A program made the translations under genes and the position numbers. A stretch of DNA of 64,000 bases, taken from the NCBI GenBank assembly GCA_963714875.1, contig CAVQQI010000012.1, positions 62,001 through 126,000 of the forward strand, read 5' to 3'. Each line of letters starts with the position of its first letter. Within the stretch, counting starts at the first letter, position 1. Source of the DNA: JBAOHV01 sp963714875 (GTDB lineage: Bacteria; Actinomycetota; Acidimicrobiia; Acidimicrobiales; Microtrichaceae). The notes under the pieces were generated by a model. It was not told where the DNA came from. It saw only the letters and a program-made list of their open reading frames with translations, and did not search any database. Below, in pieces: positions 42,235 to 52,152 of the stretch.

Positions 42235-43714
42235 GTGCCCCGCTCCGACTCCCGGCGCGCCCACCGGTCCTGGCCCCAGCGTCTGCTGCTCGCGACCAAC
42301 GTGGTGCTCGTCATCGCCTGTCTCGCCGCCGCGGGAGCGCTGAGCAAGATCCGTTCCACGATCGAGGACGTCCCGGTGGTCGACATCGGTTCCTCGTTGA
42401 CGCCAGCGCCCGAGGTGACCGAGCCGCGCAACTTCCTGATCATCGGCACCGATTCCGCCGAGCGGCCTGGACGAGGACGATCCCGTCACCGACGGGCGCA
42501 GCCAACTGGGCAAGCTGGCCGACGTCATCATGATCCTGCGGGTCGATCCCCGCGACGGCTCAGCGAAGCTGCTGTCGATCCCGCGCGACAGCAGGGTGGC
42601 GGTCGCCCCCGGTGGTCGGACGGACCGCATCAACACTGCGATCGCCGGGCCCGACGGGCCGCAGAACCTGGTGCAGACGATCAAGCAGAACTTCGGCATC
42701 TCCATCGACAACTACGTCGAGGTGGACTTCAAGTCGTTCCGCGACCTGGTCGAGGTGCTCGGCGGAGTTCCCGTGTACTTCGCGGTCCCGGTGCGTGACC
42801 GCAACACCGGGCTGTTCGTCCCCGAAGCCGGCTGTGTGATGCTCGATGCCACACAGGCCCTGGCCTATGCCCGGTCGCGCCACTTCGAGTACCAGGTCGA
42901 CGGTGACTGGGAGGTCGACGGCAGCGGCGACCTCGGTCGGATCACCCGCCAGCAGGACTTCATCAAGCGGTCGTTGCGTCGGGCGTCGGACAAGGGCATC
43001 CGCAACCCGAGCACCGCGGTCGGCGTCGTCAACGCAGCAGCGTCGTCGGTGCGGATGGACGACACCCTCGACGTCGGCACGATCCTGACCCTGGTCACCG
43101 AGTTCCGGGACTTCAACCCCGACTCGTTGCTGTCCCAGCAGATCCCCACCTTCGCCGACCCTCGTGGCGGTGTCGCCTACCAGTCCATCGACTGGGACGC
43201 CGCCGAGCCACTGCTGGAGCAGTTCCGCGGCGCAGACCCCGGCCTGCCGCTCACGCCGGGAGTGGTCATCGTCGACGTCGAAGGTGACGAGGACGACATG
43301 GTCCGCCTCGGCGAGATCGCCGGCCAGCTCGACGTGGCCGGTTTCGACGCCGAGGAGCTCGAGGCTCGCCCCGGTACCGTCACCACGATCACCTACGGCC
43401 CGAACGGGCGTGACGCGGCGTTGCTGCTCGCCGCGCAGCTCGAATCGGTGCCGCAGATGGAGCTGGACGAGGACATCACGGGCTACCGGGTCGTGCTCGG
43501 CATCGGGTCGGACTTCGCCGGGGTCCGCGCCGAGGCCCTCCCTGTCGACCAGCTGCCACCGGACCTGATTCCCCCGACGACCGCGCCGAGCACCACGACC
43601 CCGGACTCCACCACCGGCAGCACATCGGTGGAGGACCCGGAGGCCACGACCACCACGACATCGATCCCCGGGGTGGTCCCGACCAATCCCGACCTGGCGG
43701 CCACCTGCCGCTGA
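42235..43714 (+). CDS. LytR-CpsA-Psr (LCP) family glycan ligase (one frameshift)
   Basis: A 492-residue membrane-anchored enzyme of the family that transfers undecaprenyl-linked glycans to peptidoglycan outside the cell. After a basic start there is one TM helix (about 15-37). The LCP domain has NFLIIGTDSA, DVIMILRVDPRDGSAKLLSIPRDSRV (read SIPRDS for the pyrophosphate-binding Arg), DRINTAI, VEVDFKSFRDLVEVLGGVPV and DATQALAYARSRHF. An LytR_C-type domain (about 330-430) and a Thr/Ser/Pro-rich tail follow. One extra base at 42463 breaks the frame; its removal gives SAEGLDEDDPVTDGR. It is the likely attachment enzyme for a polymer made by this locus. Confidence 0.88.
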
Positions 43715-43729
43715 GCCGGATCCGGCCGG

Positions 43730-43735
43730 TACCCT
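43730..43735 (+). promoter_or_regulatory. -10 box TACCCT upstream of ugd
   Basis: Followed by a 48-base leader that contains GAGGAGCGAGCGAG immediately before the ATG at 43784. Confidence 0.4.
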
Positions 43736-43783
43736 TGACGCTTCCTGACCGGCGTGGCGCCGGGCGGGTGAGGAGCGAGCGAG

Positions 43784-45067
43784 ATGACCAGCAGGATCGC
43801 AGTGGTGGGTACCGGGTACGTCGGTCTGACAACGGGTTCATGTCTGGCCCATCTCGGTCATCAGGTCACCTGCATCGACAACAACCAGGCGAAGATCGAC
43901 CTGATCGAAGCCGGCGTCATGCCCATCGCCGAGGACGGCCTGGAGCAGATCGTCGCAGAGGGGCGCGGGGCGGGTCGGCTGCGCTTCACCACCGACATCG
44001 CCGGAGGGGTCGCCGGTGCCGAGTTCGTGCTCCTGTGCGTCCCCACTCCCCAGGCGTCCGACGGCTCCGCGGACCTCAGCTTCATCGAGTCCGCGGCTCG
44101 CACGATCGGACCGCACCTGGCGCCCGACGCCGTGATCATCAACAAGTCGACGGTCCCGGTGGGCTCCACCGACGTCGTCGCCGACGCGCTCGGTCGTGAC
44201 GACGTCCATGTCGTGTCCAACCCCGAGTTCCTTCGCGAGGGTCATGCGGTGTCGGACTTCCTCAACCCCGAGCGCGTCGTGGTGGGAGCGGAGTCCGAGG
44301 AGGTCGCGTTCCGGGTTGCCGCGCTGCACATGCGGCTGTCAGCCCCGCTGCTGGTCACCGACCCGGCGTCGGCGGAGCTGATCAAGTACGCCTCGAACGC
44401 CTTCCTCGCGCTGAAGATCAGCTACGTCAACGCGATCGCAGCGGTCGCCGAGGCCGTCGACGCCGACATCGACGACGTGGTGAAGGGGCTGGGACTCGAC
44501 GGCCGCATCGGCGCGAAGTTCCTGCAGCCGGGGCCGGGCTGGGGTGGGAGCTGCCTGCCGAAGGACACCAGCGCGCTCATCCGCATCGCCGAGGACGCGG
44601 ACTACGACTTCACCCTGCTGAAAGACGTCGTGTCGGTCAACCGCCAGCAGTTCGAGCGGGTGGTCACCAAGACCGAGGAGGTCCTCGGTGGCCCGATCGA
44701 GGGGCACCGCCTGGCGGTGTGGGGACTGACGTTCAAGGCCCACACCGACGACCTGCGAGATTCTCCCGCGGTCGAGATCGTCGAGCGTCTGCTCGCTGCG
44801 GGCGCGTCGGTGGCGGCCTACGACCCCGAGGTCGACAAGGGCGCCGAGGTGGTCGCCGGCCTCGAGGTGCTCGACGACCCCTACGCAGCCTGCCAGGGGG
44901 CTGACGCGGTGCTCGTCCTCACCGAGTGGCCCGAGTTCGGTCGCCTGGACCTGGACCGTGTGGCGGACGCGTTGGACGCACCCCGCATCGTCGACACCCG
45001 CAACATCGTGAACCGCACGGCGCTCGAGCGGCGAGGCTTCACCTACCGGGGCATCGGCCGGCACTGA
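43784..45067 (+). CDS. ugd: UDP-glucose 6-dehydrogenase
   Basis: It oxidises UDP-glucose to UDP-glucuronate with two NAD. The 427-residue protein has RIAVVGTGYVGLTTGSCLAHL, VPTPQASDGSADLS, NKSTVPVGST, NPEFLREGHAV, the catalytic GPGWGGSCLPKDT with its Cys, and GLTFKAHTDDLRDSPA. GAGGAG precedes the ATG. It supplies uronic acid for the surface glycan, which may be the substrate for the AsnB-like protein at 33503. It converges with fcl. Confidence 0.93.
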   Translation: MTSRIAVVGTGYVGLTTGSCLAHLGHQVTCIDNNQAKIDLIEAGVMPIAEDGLEQIVAEGRGAGRLRFTTDIAGGVAGAEFVLLCVPTPQASDGSADLSFIESAARTIGPHLAPDAVIINKSTVPVGSTDVVADALGRDDVHVVSNPEFLREGHAVSDFLNPERVVVGAESEEVAFRVAALHMRLSAPLLVTDPASAELIKYASNAFLALKISYVNAIAAVAEAVDADIDDVVKGLGLDGRIGAKFLQPGPGWGGSCLPKDTSALIRIAEDADYDFTLLKDVVSVNRQQFERVVTKTEEVLGGPIEGHRLAVWGLTFKAHTDDLRDSPAVEIVERLLAAGASVAAYDPEVDKGAEVVAGLEVLDDPYAACQGADAVLVLTEWPEFGRLDLDRVADALDAPRIVDTRNIVNRTALERRGFTYRGIGRH

Positions 45068-45186
45068 GGCCGGGGTCGGTGGGGCTCGGTGCGGCCGCCG
45101 CTGTCTCCGCCGCCGCCACTCGCCGCAGCCGCGATCGACCGCTGCAGCCGCGACCGACCGGGTCGGATCGATCCCGTGACGCTGTT

Positions 45187-46149
45187 TCAGTGGTCGCGTG
45201 ACTCCGCGAGCTCGCGGTTCGAGCGGTACCACTCGATCGTGCGGCGCAGCCCGTCGCGGAAGTCCACCTTCGCCTCGAACCCGAACGAGTCGCGGGCCCG
45301 GCTCGGGTCGACCCGTCGCCGGGGTTGGCCGTCGGGCTTGGAGGTGTCCCAGCGGACCTCCCCGTCGAAGCCGACGAGCTCGCAGATGACGGCGACCAGG
45401 TCCTTGATCGGCATCTCCTCGTCGGTGCCCAGGTTGACCGGCTCGCTCCCGTCGTAGCGTTCGCTCGCCAGCACGATGCCCTCTGCTGCGTCGTCGACGT
45501 AGAGGAACTCGCGGCTCGCCGAACCGGTGCCCCAGACCTCGATGTGACGCTCGCCGGCGTCGACCGCGTCGACGCACTTCTTGATCAGCGCCGGAATGAC
45601 GTGACTGACGCCGGGATGGAACTTGTCGCCCGGCCCGTACAGGTTGGTCGGCAGCAGGTAGATCGCCGACTGGCCGAACTCGGCCCGGTTGGCCTGCATC
45701 TGGGTCAGCTGGGCCAGCTTGGCGACGCCGTAGGGGGCGTTGGTCTCCTCGGGATAGCCCTGCCAGAGCGAGTCCTCGCTGAACGGGACGGGGGTGTGCT
45801 TGGGGTACGAGCAGATCGTGCCGATCATCACGGTCTTGCCGGTCCCGTGACGCCGTGCAGCGTCGAGGACGAAGGTCCCCATCAGCAGGTTGTCGAGGTA
45901 GAGCTCGCCGGGGCGCGCCATGTTGGCGCCGATGCCCCCCACCCGGGCCGCCAGGTGGATCACCACGTCGGGACGGAGCTCGCTGAACATGGCATCGACG
46001 GCGGCGGCGTCACGCAGGTCGTAGTCCGACGACGAGGGAGCGGAGACCGCGGCGATGCCCCTCGCCCCGAGCGTGTGGAGCACTGCCTGACCGAGGAAGC
46101 CGCTGCCACCGGTGACCAGCACATGTCGGTTGTCCAGGGAGCTGTCCAT
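45187..46149 (-). CDS. fcl: GDP-L-fucose synthase (GDP-4-keto-6-deoxymannose epimerase/reductase)
   Basis: A 320-residue SDR-extended enzyme. It has VLVTGGSGFLGQAVL, HLAARVGGIGANM, MIGTICSYPKHTP, the catalytic APYGVAKLAQLTQ, LPTNLYGPGDKFHPGVSHVI and REFLYVDDAAEGI; the GTICSYPK and FHPGVSHVIPALIKK type motifs are diagnostic for Fcl. ATG 46149 is fixed by TACGGT 8 bases upstream; a TTG three codons earlier is in frame. Together with gmd (59536) it makes GDP-L-fucose from GDP-mannose. Confidence 0.9.
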   Translation of the reverse strand: MDSSLDNRHVLVTGGSGFLGQAVLHTLGARGIAAVSAPSSSDYDLRDAAAVDAMFSELRPDVVIHLAARVGGIGANMARPGELYLDNLLMGTFVLDAARRHGTGKTVMIGTICSYPKHTPVPFSEDSLWQGYPEETNAPYGVAKLAQLTQMQANRAEFGQSAIYLLPTNLYGPGDKFHPGVSHVIPALIKKCVDAVDAGERHIEVWGTGSASREFLYVDDAAEGIVLASERYDGSEPVNLGTDEEMPIKDLVAVICELVGFDGEVRWDTSKPDGQPRRRVDPSRARDSFGFEAKVDFRDGLRRTIEWYRSNRELAESRDH

Positions 46150-46157
46150 CGCTGCCA

Positions 46158-46163
46158 ACCGTA
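46158..46163 (-). promoter_or_regulatory. -10 box TACGGT, leaderless-type promoter of fcl
   Basis: TACGGT ends 8 bases before the ATG at 46149 on the minus strand. Confidence 0.55.
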
Positions 46164-46243
46164 CCGCCTGGCACCGGGGTCATCGGTGCACGCGGCGGTC
46201 GGTCGGCGCCGGCGCGCCACGGCACTGCGCGAGACTCCGAGCC

Positions 46244-47461
46244 ATGTCCGTCAGGCCCCGGGTGGCGCTCACGCTGACCCAGACCGCACACCGGGTGCCG
46301 GGTGGGACGGCGACCTCGGTGCTGCAGCTGGCGGGGGCCCTGGTGGCCGCGGGCGACATCGACCTGGTCGGTGTCGTGGCACGCGGCGACCTGCGCCGAC
46401 CGAGCACCGTGTGGGCTCCCGACCCGGTCGGCGGGTCGGCCGGCTGGCCCGACGGTCTGCCCGCGGCGATCGTGTCGCTGCCACTGCCGGTGCTCTACGA
46501 CGCCTGGGCGCGCGGTCGTGGCCCGTCGGTCGCTGCGGCAACCGGCGGGGCGGACCTGGTGCACGTGACGGTGCCCATGCGGGTGCGGGTCGGCGACGCG
46601 CCGATGGTCGCAACGGTGCACGACCTGTTCCCGCTGACCCGGCCGGCGGAGTTCAGCGCCCGGGGAGCGCAGCTGATGTCCTCGGGGCTGGACTGGGTCC
46701 TGCGCTCGGCCAGGGCGCTGATGGTGCCGAGCCCGACCGTGGCGGCCGCGTGCGTGGAACGCGGCGTCGACGAGTCGCGTGTGACCGTGGTGCCCTGGGG
46801 GGCTGGCGACCGAACCCCAGCCGATCGGATCGGAGGTGGTCGGGCGGGAGCTGGGCACACCTCGGCTGATCCGACCGATGCAGGCGGCCCCGACCCCGCA
46901 CAGATGGCTGCGGTGCGGTCCCGGCACGGGATCGCCGGCCCGTACGTGCTGTTCGTCGGCACGATCGAGCCACGCAAGAACCTGCACGGACTGCTCGGCG
47001 CCATGGCCCGGGTCGATCGCGCCGACCTGACGCTGGTCATCGTCGGGCCCGCGGGGTGGGGTGACGACCTCGATGAGGCGGCGACGGGGCTCGCCTCACC
47101 CATCGCCCGGCTGGGTCATGTTCCCCGGGCCGATCTGGCGGCGCTGTACGCAGGCGCGGCGGTGGTCGCGTATCCCTCGTTCGAGGAGGGCTTCGGCCTG
47201 CCGGTGATCGAGGCCATGTCGGTCGGCGCCCCGGTGGTGACCTCTGCGGGGACCGCCACCGAGGACGTGGCCGGGGATGCAGCGCTGGTGGTCGACCCCC
47301 ACGACCCCGTTGCCATGGCGGCTGCGCTGGTGCAGATCCTGGACGACCCCGCGCTCGCAGCACGCCTCGGTGCCGCAGGACGGCGCCGCGCCGCCGGGTA
47401 CCGGTGGGAGCGAGCGGCGGAGCTGACCTCGGACGTGTACCGACAGGTGCTGGCGGGATGA
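46244..47461 (+). CDS. GT4 family glycosyltransferase (405 aa)
   Basis: A single GT-B enzyme. It starts RVALTLTQTAHRVPGGTAT with the acceptor-side glycine loop. Then come ATVHDLFPLTRPAEFS, LFVGTIEPRKNLHGLLGAMA and the donor site YPSFEEGFGLPVIEAMSVGAPVVTS with the GT4 E-x7-E pair. The ATG at 46244 directly precedes the conserved region. The stop overlaps the next ATG (ATGA), starting a run of three GT4 genes to 50053. Confidence 0.86.
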   Translation: MSVRPRVALTLTQTAHRVPGGTATSVLQLAGALVAAGDIDLVGVVARGDLRRPSTVWAPDPVGGSAGWPDGLPAAIVSLPLPVLYDAWARGRGPSVAAATGGADLVHVTVPMRVRVGDAPMVATVHDLFPLTRPAEFSARGAQLMSSGLDWVLRSARALMVPSPTVAAACVERGVDESRVTVVPWGAGDRTPADRIGGGRAGAGHTSADPTDAGGPDPAQMAAVRSRHGIAGPYVLFVGTIEPRKNLHGLLGAMARVDRADLTLVIVGPAGWGDDLDEAATGLASPIARLGHVPRADLAALYAGAAVVAYPSFEEGFGLPVIEAMSVGAPVVTSAGTATEDVAGDAALVVDPHDPVAMAAALVQILDDPALAARLGAAGRRRAAGYRWERAAELTSDVYRQVLAG

Positions 47462-48789
47462 CTCGCAGCGAGGGTGGAGCGACCTCCGGCGGGGTCTGCG
47501 CCTCAGGCGAGCACGTCCCGGATAGCGAGCACCGCACGGCTGGTGAGCACCGCACATCCGGCTCGCTCCACCGCGACGAGCGCCGTCGCTCGGTGGTCCT
47601 GGTGAACCTGATGTGGCTGGTGCCCGGGGTGGTCGGCGGCAGCGAGGAATCGGTGACCGACGCGCTGCGAGCCATCGCCGAGGAGGCTCCCTCCGACCTG
47701 CGACTGCACCTGGCGGTTCTCCACCCGTTCCTCGATGCGCACCCGGACCTGGTCGACGCGTTCCCGACCTCGGTCAGTGCACTCGACGGCGTCGACAAGG
47801 CCCGCCGCGTCCTCGCCGAACAGACCTGGCTGGCCAGGACCGCACGTTCGGTCGGCGCCGAAGTGGTGCACCACGCCGGTGGCACCGTCCCGCTGGTGCA
47901 CCCGGGCCAGGTCGTGTTGACCATCCAGGACCTTCAGCCACTGGACATGCCGGAGAACTTCTCGGTGGTCAAGCGCACGTACCTGCGTGCCATGCTCGGC
48001 CGATCGGCCCGCGCGGCGCGGGTGGTGTGCGTGCCGAGCGAGTTCAGCCGCCAGCGGGTGATCGAGCTGCTCGGCGTCGCGCCGGACCGTGTGCGGGTGG
48101 TGCCGTGGTCGCCGCGCCCGGTCCCGGCCACGCCCGCCGACACCGCCCATGCCGCGGACACCGCCCAGGCAGCGGACCCCGAGGTCGCCGTCGGAATCGG
48201 CGGAGACACCAGCGACGGCAGAACCGAGGCCTCGCTGGTCCCCGAGGGGCAGTTCCTGCTGTATCCGGCGATCACCTACCCCCACAAGAACCATCTGGTG
48301 CTGTTGGACGCCTTCGCCGGTCTGGACCCGGCAGCTCGCGATGCCCAGCTGGTGCTCACCGGAGGTGCAGCGTCGACCGAGGACGCTGTGCGGGCGCGGC
48401 TCGAGGATCTGGGTCTGGGCGGCCGCGTGGTGCGCACCGGCAGGGTCACCGCAGCGCAACTCGAATCGCTCTATGCCGCCGCCACCGCAGTCGTGGTGCC
48501 GTCACGCTACGAGGGGTTCGGGTTGCCGGTGCTCGAGGCGATGCTGCGCGGCTGTCCGGTGGTGGCGGCGCGAGCGGGGTCACTGCCGGAGGTCGCACGC
48601 CCGGAGGATCTGGTGGATCCCGACGATGTGACAGGTTGGACAGCGGCCATGCAGTCTGTGCTGACGTTGTCGGACCGGGCCCGATCGGAGCGCATCGCCG
48701 AGGGTCGGCGGGCAGTGGCCCGGTTCACCCCGGGGCGGACCGCTGCGGGACTCCTCGATGCCTACCGGGCCGCACGCCGCGGCCCATGA
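47458..48789 (+). CDS. GT4 family glycosyltransferase (443 aa)
   Basis: After a 40-residue low-complexity N-terminus come VVLVNLMWLVPGVVGGSEES, LTIQDLQPLDMPENFS, LLYPAITYPHKNHLVLLDAF and VPSRYEGFGLPVLEAMLRGCPVVA. An Ala/Asp repeat (TAHAADTAQAADPEV) is inserted in the linker at about 225-255. It is coupled to the preceding GT4 gene by a 4-base overlap. The similarity of the HDLxP...KNLH/KNHL region to mannosyl- and rhamnosyltransferases fits a deoxyhexose donor, but the donor is not determined. Confidence 0.85.
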   Translation: MTRSEGGATSGGVCASGEHVPDSEHRTAGEHRTSGSLHRDERRRSVVLVNLMWLVPGVVGGSEESVTDALRAIAEEAPSDLRLHLAVLHPFLDAHPDLVDAFPTSVSALDGVDKARRVLAEQTWLARTARSVGAEVVHHAGGTVPLVHPGQVVLTIQDLQPLDMPENFSVVKRTYLRAMLGRSARAARVVCVPSEFSRQRVIELLGVAPDRVRVVPWSPRPVPATPADTAHAADTAQAADPEVAVGIGGDTSDGRTEASLVPEGQFLLYPAITYPHKNHLVLLDAFAGLDPAARDAQLVLTGGAASTEDAVRARLEDLGLGGRVVRTGRVTAAQLESLYAAATAVVVPSRYEGFGLPVLEAMLRGCPVVAARAGSLPEVARPEDLVDPDDVTGWTAAMQSVLTLSDRARSERIAEGRRAVARFTPGRTAAGLLDAYRAARRGP

Positions 48790-48802
48790 CCCGCTGACTG
48801 CC

Positions 48803-50053
48803 ATGAAGCTCCTCATCGTCTGCCCACACTTCACGCCCGACGTCGCTCCGACCGGCGAGGTCATGACCTCGATCGCGGGTGCGCTGGTGGACCGCGGCCA
48901 CGAACTGCACGTCCTGACCGCGCTGCCCTGGTACCGCGAGCACCGGGTCGAGCCGGGGTGGGGCGGCCGGTTGTGGCGCACCGAACGCACAGCGTGGGGC
49001 CGTATCACCCGGTTGCACCCCTTCCCGACCGACAAGACCAACATCCCGGCCCGGGCAGCTGCGTTCGCCGGTTTCACCGGGTTGGCGACGATCGCGGGGC
49101 TGCTCGGTCGGGCTCGCCCCGACGCGGTGATGGTGATGTCCCCGCCCCTCCCGCTCGGCGTCGCCGGTTGGCTCGCAGCGGCATCGCGACGGGCCCCGTT
49201 CGTGTTCAACGTGCAGGACGTCTTCCCCGACGTCGCGGTCGAGCTGGGCGCGATCAGCGACCCGCGGGTGATCGCTGCTGCGTCGTGGTTGGAGCGTTTC
49301 CTGTACCGCAGGGCGGACGCCGTGACCGTGCTCAGCGACGACCTGCGTGACAACGTCGCGGCGAAGCTGCGTGGACACCGCCCCGAGCGCGTCGAGGTCA
49401 TCCCCAACTTCGTCGACACCGAGCGCATCGTCCCTGCGGACCGCGAGAACTCCTATCGCTCCGAGTACGACCTGAGCGGCCGCACGGTGGTGATGTACGC
49501 CGGCAACGTCGGACTCTCGCAGTCCCTGGACCTGGTGGTCGACGCGGCTCGTCGCCACCAGCACCGTGAGGACCTGGTGTTCGTGATCAACGGCGGCGGA
49601 TCGGCGCTCGCCGATCTCAAGGAACAGGCAGCCGGGCTCGACAACCTGCGGTTCGTCCCGATGCAGCCCCGTGAACGACTCCCCGAGGTGCTGGCCGCGG
49701 CGGACCTGCACCTCGTGCCGTTGCGGAGCGGCCTGGCCCGCTCCAGCGTGCCGTCCAAGCTGTACTCGATCCTGGCGTCGGGCCGACCCGTGCTCGCGAG
49801 CGTCGATGCCGGCACCGAGGTCGCCTCCACGATCGAACGTGCGGGTGCGGGGGTCTCGGTCCCGCCCGAGGACCCGGCGGCGTTCTCCGCGGCGCTCGAC
49901 GGGCTGCTCGACGACCCGGTGCGGATGGCGGCGCTCGGCATGGCCGGGCGTCACTTCGTCGAGGGCTGGGTGTCGCCCGCTGCGGTCGGTGCTGCCTACG
50001 AGCGCCTGTTCGAGGCGGTGCTGGACCGCCGGTCCGCTGCTCGCCGGTCCTGA
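48803..50053 (+). CDS. GT4 family glycosyltransferase, WbuB/WcaI type (416 aa)
   Basis: It begins KLLIVCPHFTPDVAPTGEVM, the N-terminal pattern of WbuB-like GT4 enzymes, and has VLTALPWYREHRVEPGWGG and FNVQDVFPDVAVELGAI. It continues with VIPNFVDTERIVPAD, VVMYAGNVGLSQSLDLVV and VPSKLYSILASGRPVLASVD. Members transfer a second sugar onto a lipid-linked primer. It lies 13 bases after the previous gene, apparently in the same operon. Confidence 0.85.
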   Translation: MKLLIVCPHFTPDVAPTGEVMTSIAGALVDRGHELHVLTALPWYREHRVEPGWGGRLWRTERTAWGRITRLHPFPTDKTNIPARAAAFAGFTGLATIAGLLGRARPDAVMVMSPPLPLGVAGWLAAASRRAPFVFNVQDVFPDVAVELGAISDPRVIAAASWLERFLYRRADAVTVLSDDLRDNVAAKLRGHRPERVEVIPNFVDTERIVPADRENSYRSEYDLSGRTVVMYAGNVGLSQSLDLVVDAARRHQHREDLVFVINGGGSALADLKEQAAGLDNLRFVPMQPRERLPEVLAAADLHLVPLRSGLARSSVPSKLYSILASGRPVLASVDAGTEVASTIERAGAGVSVPPEDPAAFSAALDGLLDDPVRMAALGMAGRHFVEGWVSPAAVGAAYERLFEAVLDRRSAARRS

Positions 50054-50194
50054 CCGGTCGTCCGACGGACCGGTGCCCAGGGGACGGGGCGACCCCGGGC
50101 GCCGGTGCCCTTCCTGACTGGCGTCGTTCCGACGGGCGGTATCTGCGGTGGGGGAGCGGATCCTGCTCGGTTCGGTTCCGGGGGTCGGTGCGAC

Positions 50195-50200
50195 TACCGT
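50195..50200 (+). promoter_or_regulatory. -10 box TACCGT upstream of the gene at 50211
   Basis: TACCGT ends 10 bases before the ATG. It lies in the 157-base gap after 50053, where nothing else is recognised. Confidence 0.5.
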
Positions 50201-50210
50201 GTGCACCTCT

Positions 50211-51022
50211 ATGGGCAAGGCGTCATCTGCAAAGAAGATCAAACGCGTTCAGCAGGCCGGCGTCAGTCGCTCGCCCGGACAGCGCCGCAATCTCGGCTAC
50301 CCGATCCTGATCGTCGGCATCATCGTGCTGGGCTCTCTGCTCGTGTTCTTCGCTCGGGACGACCAGTCCAGCGCCGCCGGTGAGGCGCCCGTGCTCGACC
50401 AGGACAACTGGTACGCGGCGTTCGGCATCGACATCTGCGGCGACTTCCAGCAGAACCCCTCGAACCAGGGCATCAACGAGTTCGGCATCGACGCCAACGA
50501 CGACGGCCTCATCCACATCCAGCCGTTCTCGCCGCAAGCAGCTGGTGAGAACGCCACGTTCAGCGTCTATGCGGATCAGATCGGCCTGGAGCTGGGCGAC
50601 GGCGAGTTCACCCTGGCCGATGGCACGACGAAGTCGAACGGCGACGAGTGCACCGACGAGGACGGCAACTCCGAGGCGGGGCGCGTCGCGTTGTACGTCT
50701 GGCCGCCACAGGCGACCGATGCCACCGAGCCCGAGATCGTCACCGAGGACCTGGGTTCGGTTCGGTTCACCGAGGACGGCCAGGCCTTCGTGCTGGCCTT
50801 CACCCCCGAAGATGCCGAGCCGACGCTCCCGCCGTCGCTGCCCGCGCTCCAGAATCCCAGCCGCAACGACGCACCGATCGCAGGCGGTGACGCTCCTGAG
50901 GTGACGCGCCCGAGGGTGACGCGCCCGAGGGTGACGGCGCGACGACGTCGGTGCCCGACCCCGAGGCAACGACGACGGTCGCCCCGGAAGGAACCACGAC
51001 CACCGAGCCCGGCGACGGCTGA
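50211..51022 (+). CDS. Single-pass membrane protein of unknown function with C-terminal GDAPE repeats
   Basis: No family recognised. A Lys/Arg/Gln-rich cytoplasmic N-terminus (SSAKKIKRVQQAG) is followed by one TM helix (about 36-55, YPILIVGIIVLGSLLVFF). An acidic outer domain follows (about 68-215), with NWYAAFGIDICGDFQQNP and FGIDANDDGLIHIQPFSP and two Cys that could pair. The tail, read after restoring one missing base at about 50900, holds three GDAPE units and then a Thr/Pro/Glu-rich stretch ending EPGDG. This is the only frame change in the window that looks like a deletion. It lies 4 bases before the pyrophosphorylase gene, so the two are co-transcribed. Confidence 0.72.
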
Positions 51023-51026
51023 TCCC

Positions 51027-52038
51027 ATGAAGGCGATCGTGCTGGTGGGCGGCTTCGGCACGCGGCTGCGTCCGTTGACGCTGCAGGTTCCCAAGCAGAT
51101 GCTCCCCGTCGGGCAGCTGACGATGCTCGAGCGAGTGGTCGCGAAGCTCGCCGACCACGGTGTCGACGAGGTCGTGCTCTCATTGGGCTACCAGCCTGAC
51201 GCGTTCACCTCGGAGTTCCCCGACGGCATGTGCGCGGGCGTTCGTCTGGTCTACGCGGTCGAACCCGAGCCGCTCGACACCGCCGGGGCCATCGCGTTCG
51301 CAGCTCGCGCCGCGGGACTCGATGAGCGGGTGCTGGCGGTCAACGGCGACGTCCTGACAGATCTGGACGTGGCGGAGCTGTGGCGGCGACACACCCACTT
51401 CGGTGGGTCGGCCACGATCGCGCTCACGCCTGTGCAGGACCCGTCGCGCTACGGCGTGGTGCCGATCGACGACGCGGGTCGGGTCCAGGCCTTCATCGAG
51501 AAGCCCGACCCGGGCACGGCGCCGAGCAACTGGATCAACGCCGGGCACCTACGTCCTCGAGCCGTCGGTGATCGCCTCGATCCCGACCGATCGCAAGGTC
51601 TCGATCGAACGCGAGACCTTCCCGTCGCTCGTGGCCGACGGTGCGCTCTTCGCCATGCAGTCCGATGCCTACTGGATCGATGCCGGAACACCGTCCGCGT
51701 ACCTGCAGGCGAACCTGGATCTGCTCGACGGTGTGCGGGGTGGTTTCGAGCCGGGCATCGATCGCACCGCCCGGATCGACCCGGCGGCGCGTGTCAGCCG
51801 TTCGGTCGTCGGCGCCGGAGCGACCATCGCAGAAGGTGCCGAGGTGATCGATTCGGTGGTCATGGCCGGCGCGCGGCTCGCTGCGGGCAGTCGGGTCGCC
51901 GGCTCGGTCGTCGGCGCTCGCTCATCGGTCGGTGCCGGCTGCGAGTTGACCGACCAGACGGTGGTGGGTTTCGACCACGACGTGGCGGCGGGCACGGTCG
52001 TGAGCGGCGCATGCTTCCCGGCACCCGAGTCCTGGTGA
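51027..52038 (+). CDS. Sugar-nucleotide pyrophosphorylase, probable mannose-1-phosphate guanylyltransferase (one frameshift)
   Basis: A 336-residue protein. It has IVLVGGFGTRLRPLTLQVPKQMLPVG, cited for the GGFGTRLRPLT signature, VNGDVLTDLDVAELW, FIEKPDPGTAPSNWINAGTYVLEP and DAYWIDAGTPSAYLQA, then a left-handed beta-helix tail (VSRSVVGAGATIAEGAEV). An extra base at 51546 splits it. The GTRLRPLT...PK(Q/P)(M/L)LPV pattern with NWINAGTYV fits actinobacterial GDP-mannose pyrophosphorylases. Glucose-1-phosphate uridylyl- or thymidylyltransferase is the alternative. Gmd, fcl and rmd in the window need GDP-mannose, which supports the first choice. Confidence 0.78.
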
Positions 52039-52152
52039 GGACCGACCGCCCCGCCTGCCGCCGACCGGTCACGTCATGTGGCCGAATGCACCTGCGAGCG
52101 CTGCGCCTGCGGGCGTCGCGCCCGACCGACATCGACAAGGGGAACCACTGAC

